Origin: an uncultured Clostridia bacterium
GTDB lineage: Bacteria; Bacillota_A; Clostridia; Christensenellales; Aristaeellaceae
Direction: 5' to 3'
Length of the DNA: 6,852 nt
Assembly (NCBI GenBank): GCA_945871545.1
Contig: CAMBWJ010000097.1
Coordinates: 1-6,852 of the forward strand
The position numbers and the translations under genes are program-made. Of the stretch, positions 6,066 through 6,852 are shown piece after piece. Position 1 is the first letter of the stretch; the number at the start of each line of letters is the position of its first letter. The notes beneath the pieces were generated by a model. That model made no database searches. It saw only the letters and a list, made by a program, of their open reading frames with translations, and was not told where the DNA came from.

Positions 6066-6098
6066 AGACCCGGAGAGAAGCAGATTCTCTCCGGGTTT
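6066..6098. terminator. shared hairpin terminator between the convergent operons, copy 2
   Basis: A 12-bp stem (6068-6079 with 6085-6096), extendable by a G-U and an A-U pair, closes on a five-base loop. On the minus strand it ends in TCTTTT (rc of 6062-6067), a good tail for terminating aroE. On the plus strand the tail is only TTT, serving the sigma/anti-sigma operon less well. It lies between the stops at 6006 and 6115 and matches the hairpin at 4079-4113 almost base for base. Confidence 0.85.
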
Positions 6099-6114
6099 CG
6101 CATGGCTCGGGGAC

Positions 6115-6852
6115 TCAGTCCTCGAATTCGCGCTTGAGGGCCTCCATCATGACCTCGCGGGGGGCCTTCACGCCGGTCCAGATCTCGAAGTTCAGCGCGG
6201 CCTGGTTGACCAGCATGCCCAGACCCGTCAGTACCTTTGCGCCCTGGGCCTCGGCCTTCTGCAGGAACACGGGCATGGCGGGGTTGAACACCACGTCGCA
6301 TACCGGCATGCCGGGGCGAATCTGGTCGTAGCGCACATCCGGGAACTTGTCCACGTCGGGATGCAGACCCACGCAGGTGGCGTTGATGAGAATGTCCGCG
6401 TCTGCGGGAATCTCCGCCGTGCCCTGCCAGGGGTGGAACTCGGCCTCCGCGGAGGTGTGCTTGCGGATCGTCTCCGCCAGCTCCTCGCCGCGAGAAACGT
6501 TGCGGTTGATGATGTGCAGCTTCTTCGCACCCTCCAGCGCGCACTCCACGCCGATGGCCTTGGCTGCGCCGCCCGCGCCCAGGATGGTCACCACCTTGCC
6601 CTCAAGGGGGATGTCCGCGTCCTTCAGGGAGCGCACGAAACCCTTGCCGTCGGTGTTTTCGCCGATCAGCTTGCCGTCCCGCACAGCCACGGTGTTTACC
6701 GCGCCGATGATGCGCGCGGCCTCGCTCAGCTCGTCCTGGTGCGAAAGCACCGCGACCTTGTGGGGCATGGTCAGGTTGACGCCCTTCATGTCCATGGCGC
6801 GCATGCCCTTCATGGCGTCCGCCAGCTTCTCCACCGGCACGCGGCAGGTGAG
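6115..6852 (-). CDS. aroE: shikimate dehydrogenase, lacking N-terminus (runs off right edge)
   Basis: NADP-dependent reduction of 3-dehydroshikimate to shikimate, the fourth step of the shikimate pathway to chorismate and aromatic amino acids, in the cytoplasm. The 245 visible residues lack about the first 40-45, which carry the substrate-binding SxS motif. Numbered from the window edge, NLTMPHK (26-32) holds the catalytic Lys32, followed by GAVNT (50-54) and NTDGKGF (66-72) with catalytic Asp68. The NADP-binding domain follows, with GAGGAAKAI (92-100), INRNVSR (115-121), where most family members read NRT, then INATCVGLHP (156-165). LGMLVNQAALNFEIWTG (211-227) carries the conserved Gln217. 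An in-frame GTG at 6840 is an internal valine, since family similarity continues to the window edge. It converges on the sigma operon and ends at a shared terminator. Quinate/shikimate dehydrogenase paralogues are possible, but standard AroE is most likely. Confidence 0.93.
   Translation of the reverse strand, partial: LTCRVPVEKLADAMKGMRAMDMKGVNLTMPHKVAVLSHQDELSEAARIIGAVNTVAVRDGKLIGENTDGKGFVRSLKDADIPLEGKVVTILGAGGAAKAIGVECALEGAKKLHIINRNVSRGEELAETIRKHTSAEAEFHPWQGTAEIPADADILINATCVGLHPDVDKFPDVRYDQIRPGMPVCDVVFNPAMPVFLQKAEAQGAKVLTGLGMLVNQAALNFEIWTGVKAPREVMMEALKREFED

Noticed and set aside
6008..6544. A 178-codon minus-strand frame overlapping aroE.
   Set aside because: It is in a different frame from a clear AroE protein; its sequence is Arg/Gly-rich and runs through the terminator hairpin.

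Overview
The window is GC-rich chromosomal DNA (protein-coding parts look to be about 60-65% G+C) that reads as a high-GC member of the Clostridia (Bacillota). Four things point that way: strong GGAGG-type ribosome binding sites before nearly every gene, a Bacillota-style DNA topoisomerase III, an ECF sigma factor paired with a DUF4179-type membrane protein, and a secreted L,D-transpeptidase with repeated peptidoglycan-binding domains. A Christensenellales-like gut bacterium is my best guess, but the sequence does not prove it. I see no tRNA, rRNA, CRISPR array, insertion sequence, phage or plasmid gene.

Layout. Positions 1-764 (minus) hold the N-terminal 254 residues of topoisomerase III (topB), which runs off the left edge. 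A 219-base divergent spacer follows, with one good sigma-A-type promoter facing each way. Next on the plus strand are a class II fructose/tagatose-bisphosphate aldolase family gene (984-1886), a strong intrinsic terminator (1901-1937), an SDR-family oxidoreductase (1956-2687) and a secreted L,D-transpeptidase with three peptidoglycan-binding repeats (2724-4064). A perfect 16-bp hairpin closes that block. An ECF sigma factor (4187-4693) then overlaps a DUF4179-type probable anti-sigma protein (4693-6006). A second, nearly identical hairpin lies between that operon and the convergent shikimate dehydrogenase gene aroE (minus, 6115 to the right edge), whose N-terminus is outside the window.

How the genes work together. 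The aldolase and SDR are adjacent, and both types commonly act on sugars or sugar phosphates, but the terminator between them means the SDR is expressed by readthrough or from an internal promoter. The SDR and L,D-transpeptidase are 36 bases apart with no terminator between them and are probably co-transcribed. The sigma/anti-sigma pair is a self-contained signalling cassette: a cytoplasmic sigma factor translationally coupled to a single-pass membrane protein with a large extracytoplasmic domain. A candidate ECF-type promoter before it suggests autoregulation. The lone secreted envelope gene next door, the L,D-transpeptidase, is a natural but unproven target. topB and aroE are housekeeping genes on the opposite strand.

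The window is mostly ordinary. The points most worth a second look are the repeated terminator hairpin flanking the sigma cassette, the sigma/anti-sigma system with its unknown signal, the terminator wedged before the SDR, an AT-rich codon patch inside the SDR gene, and the possible operator sites in front of the aldolase gene.
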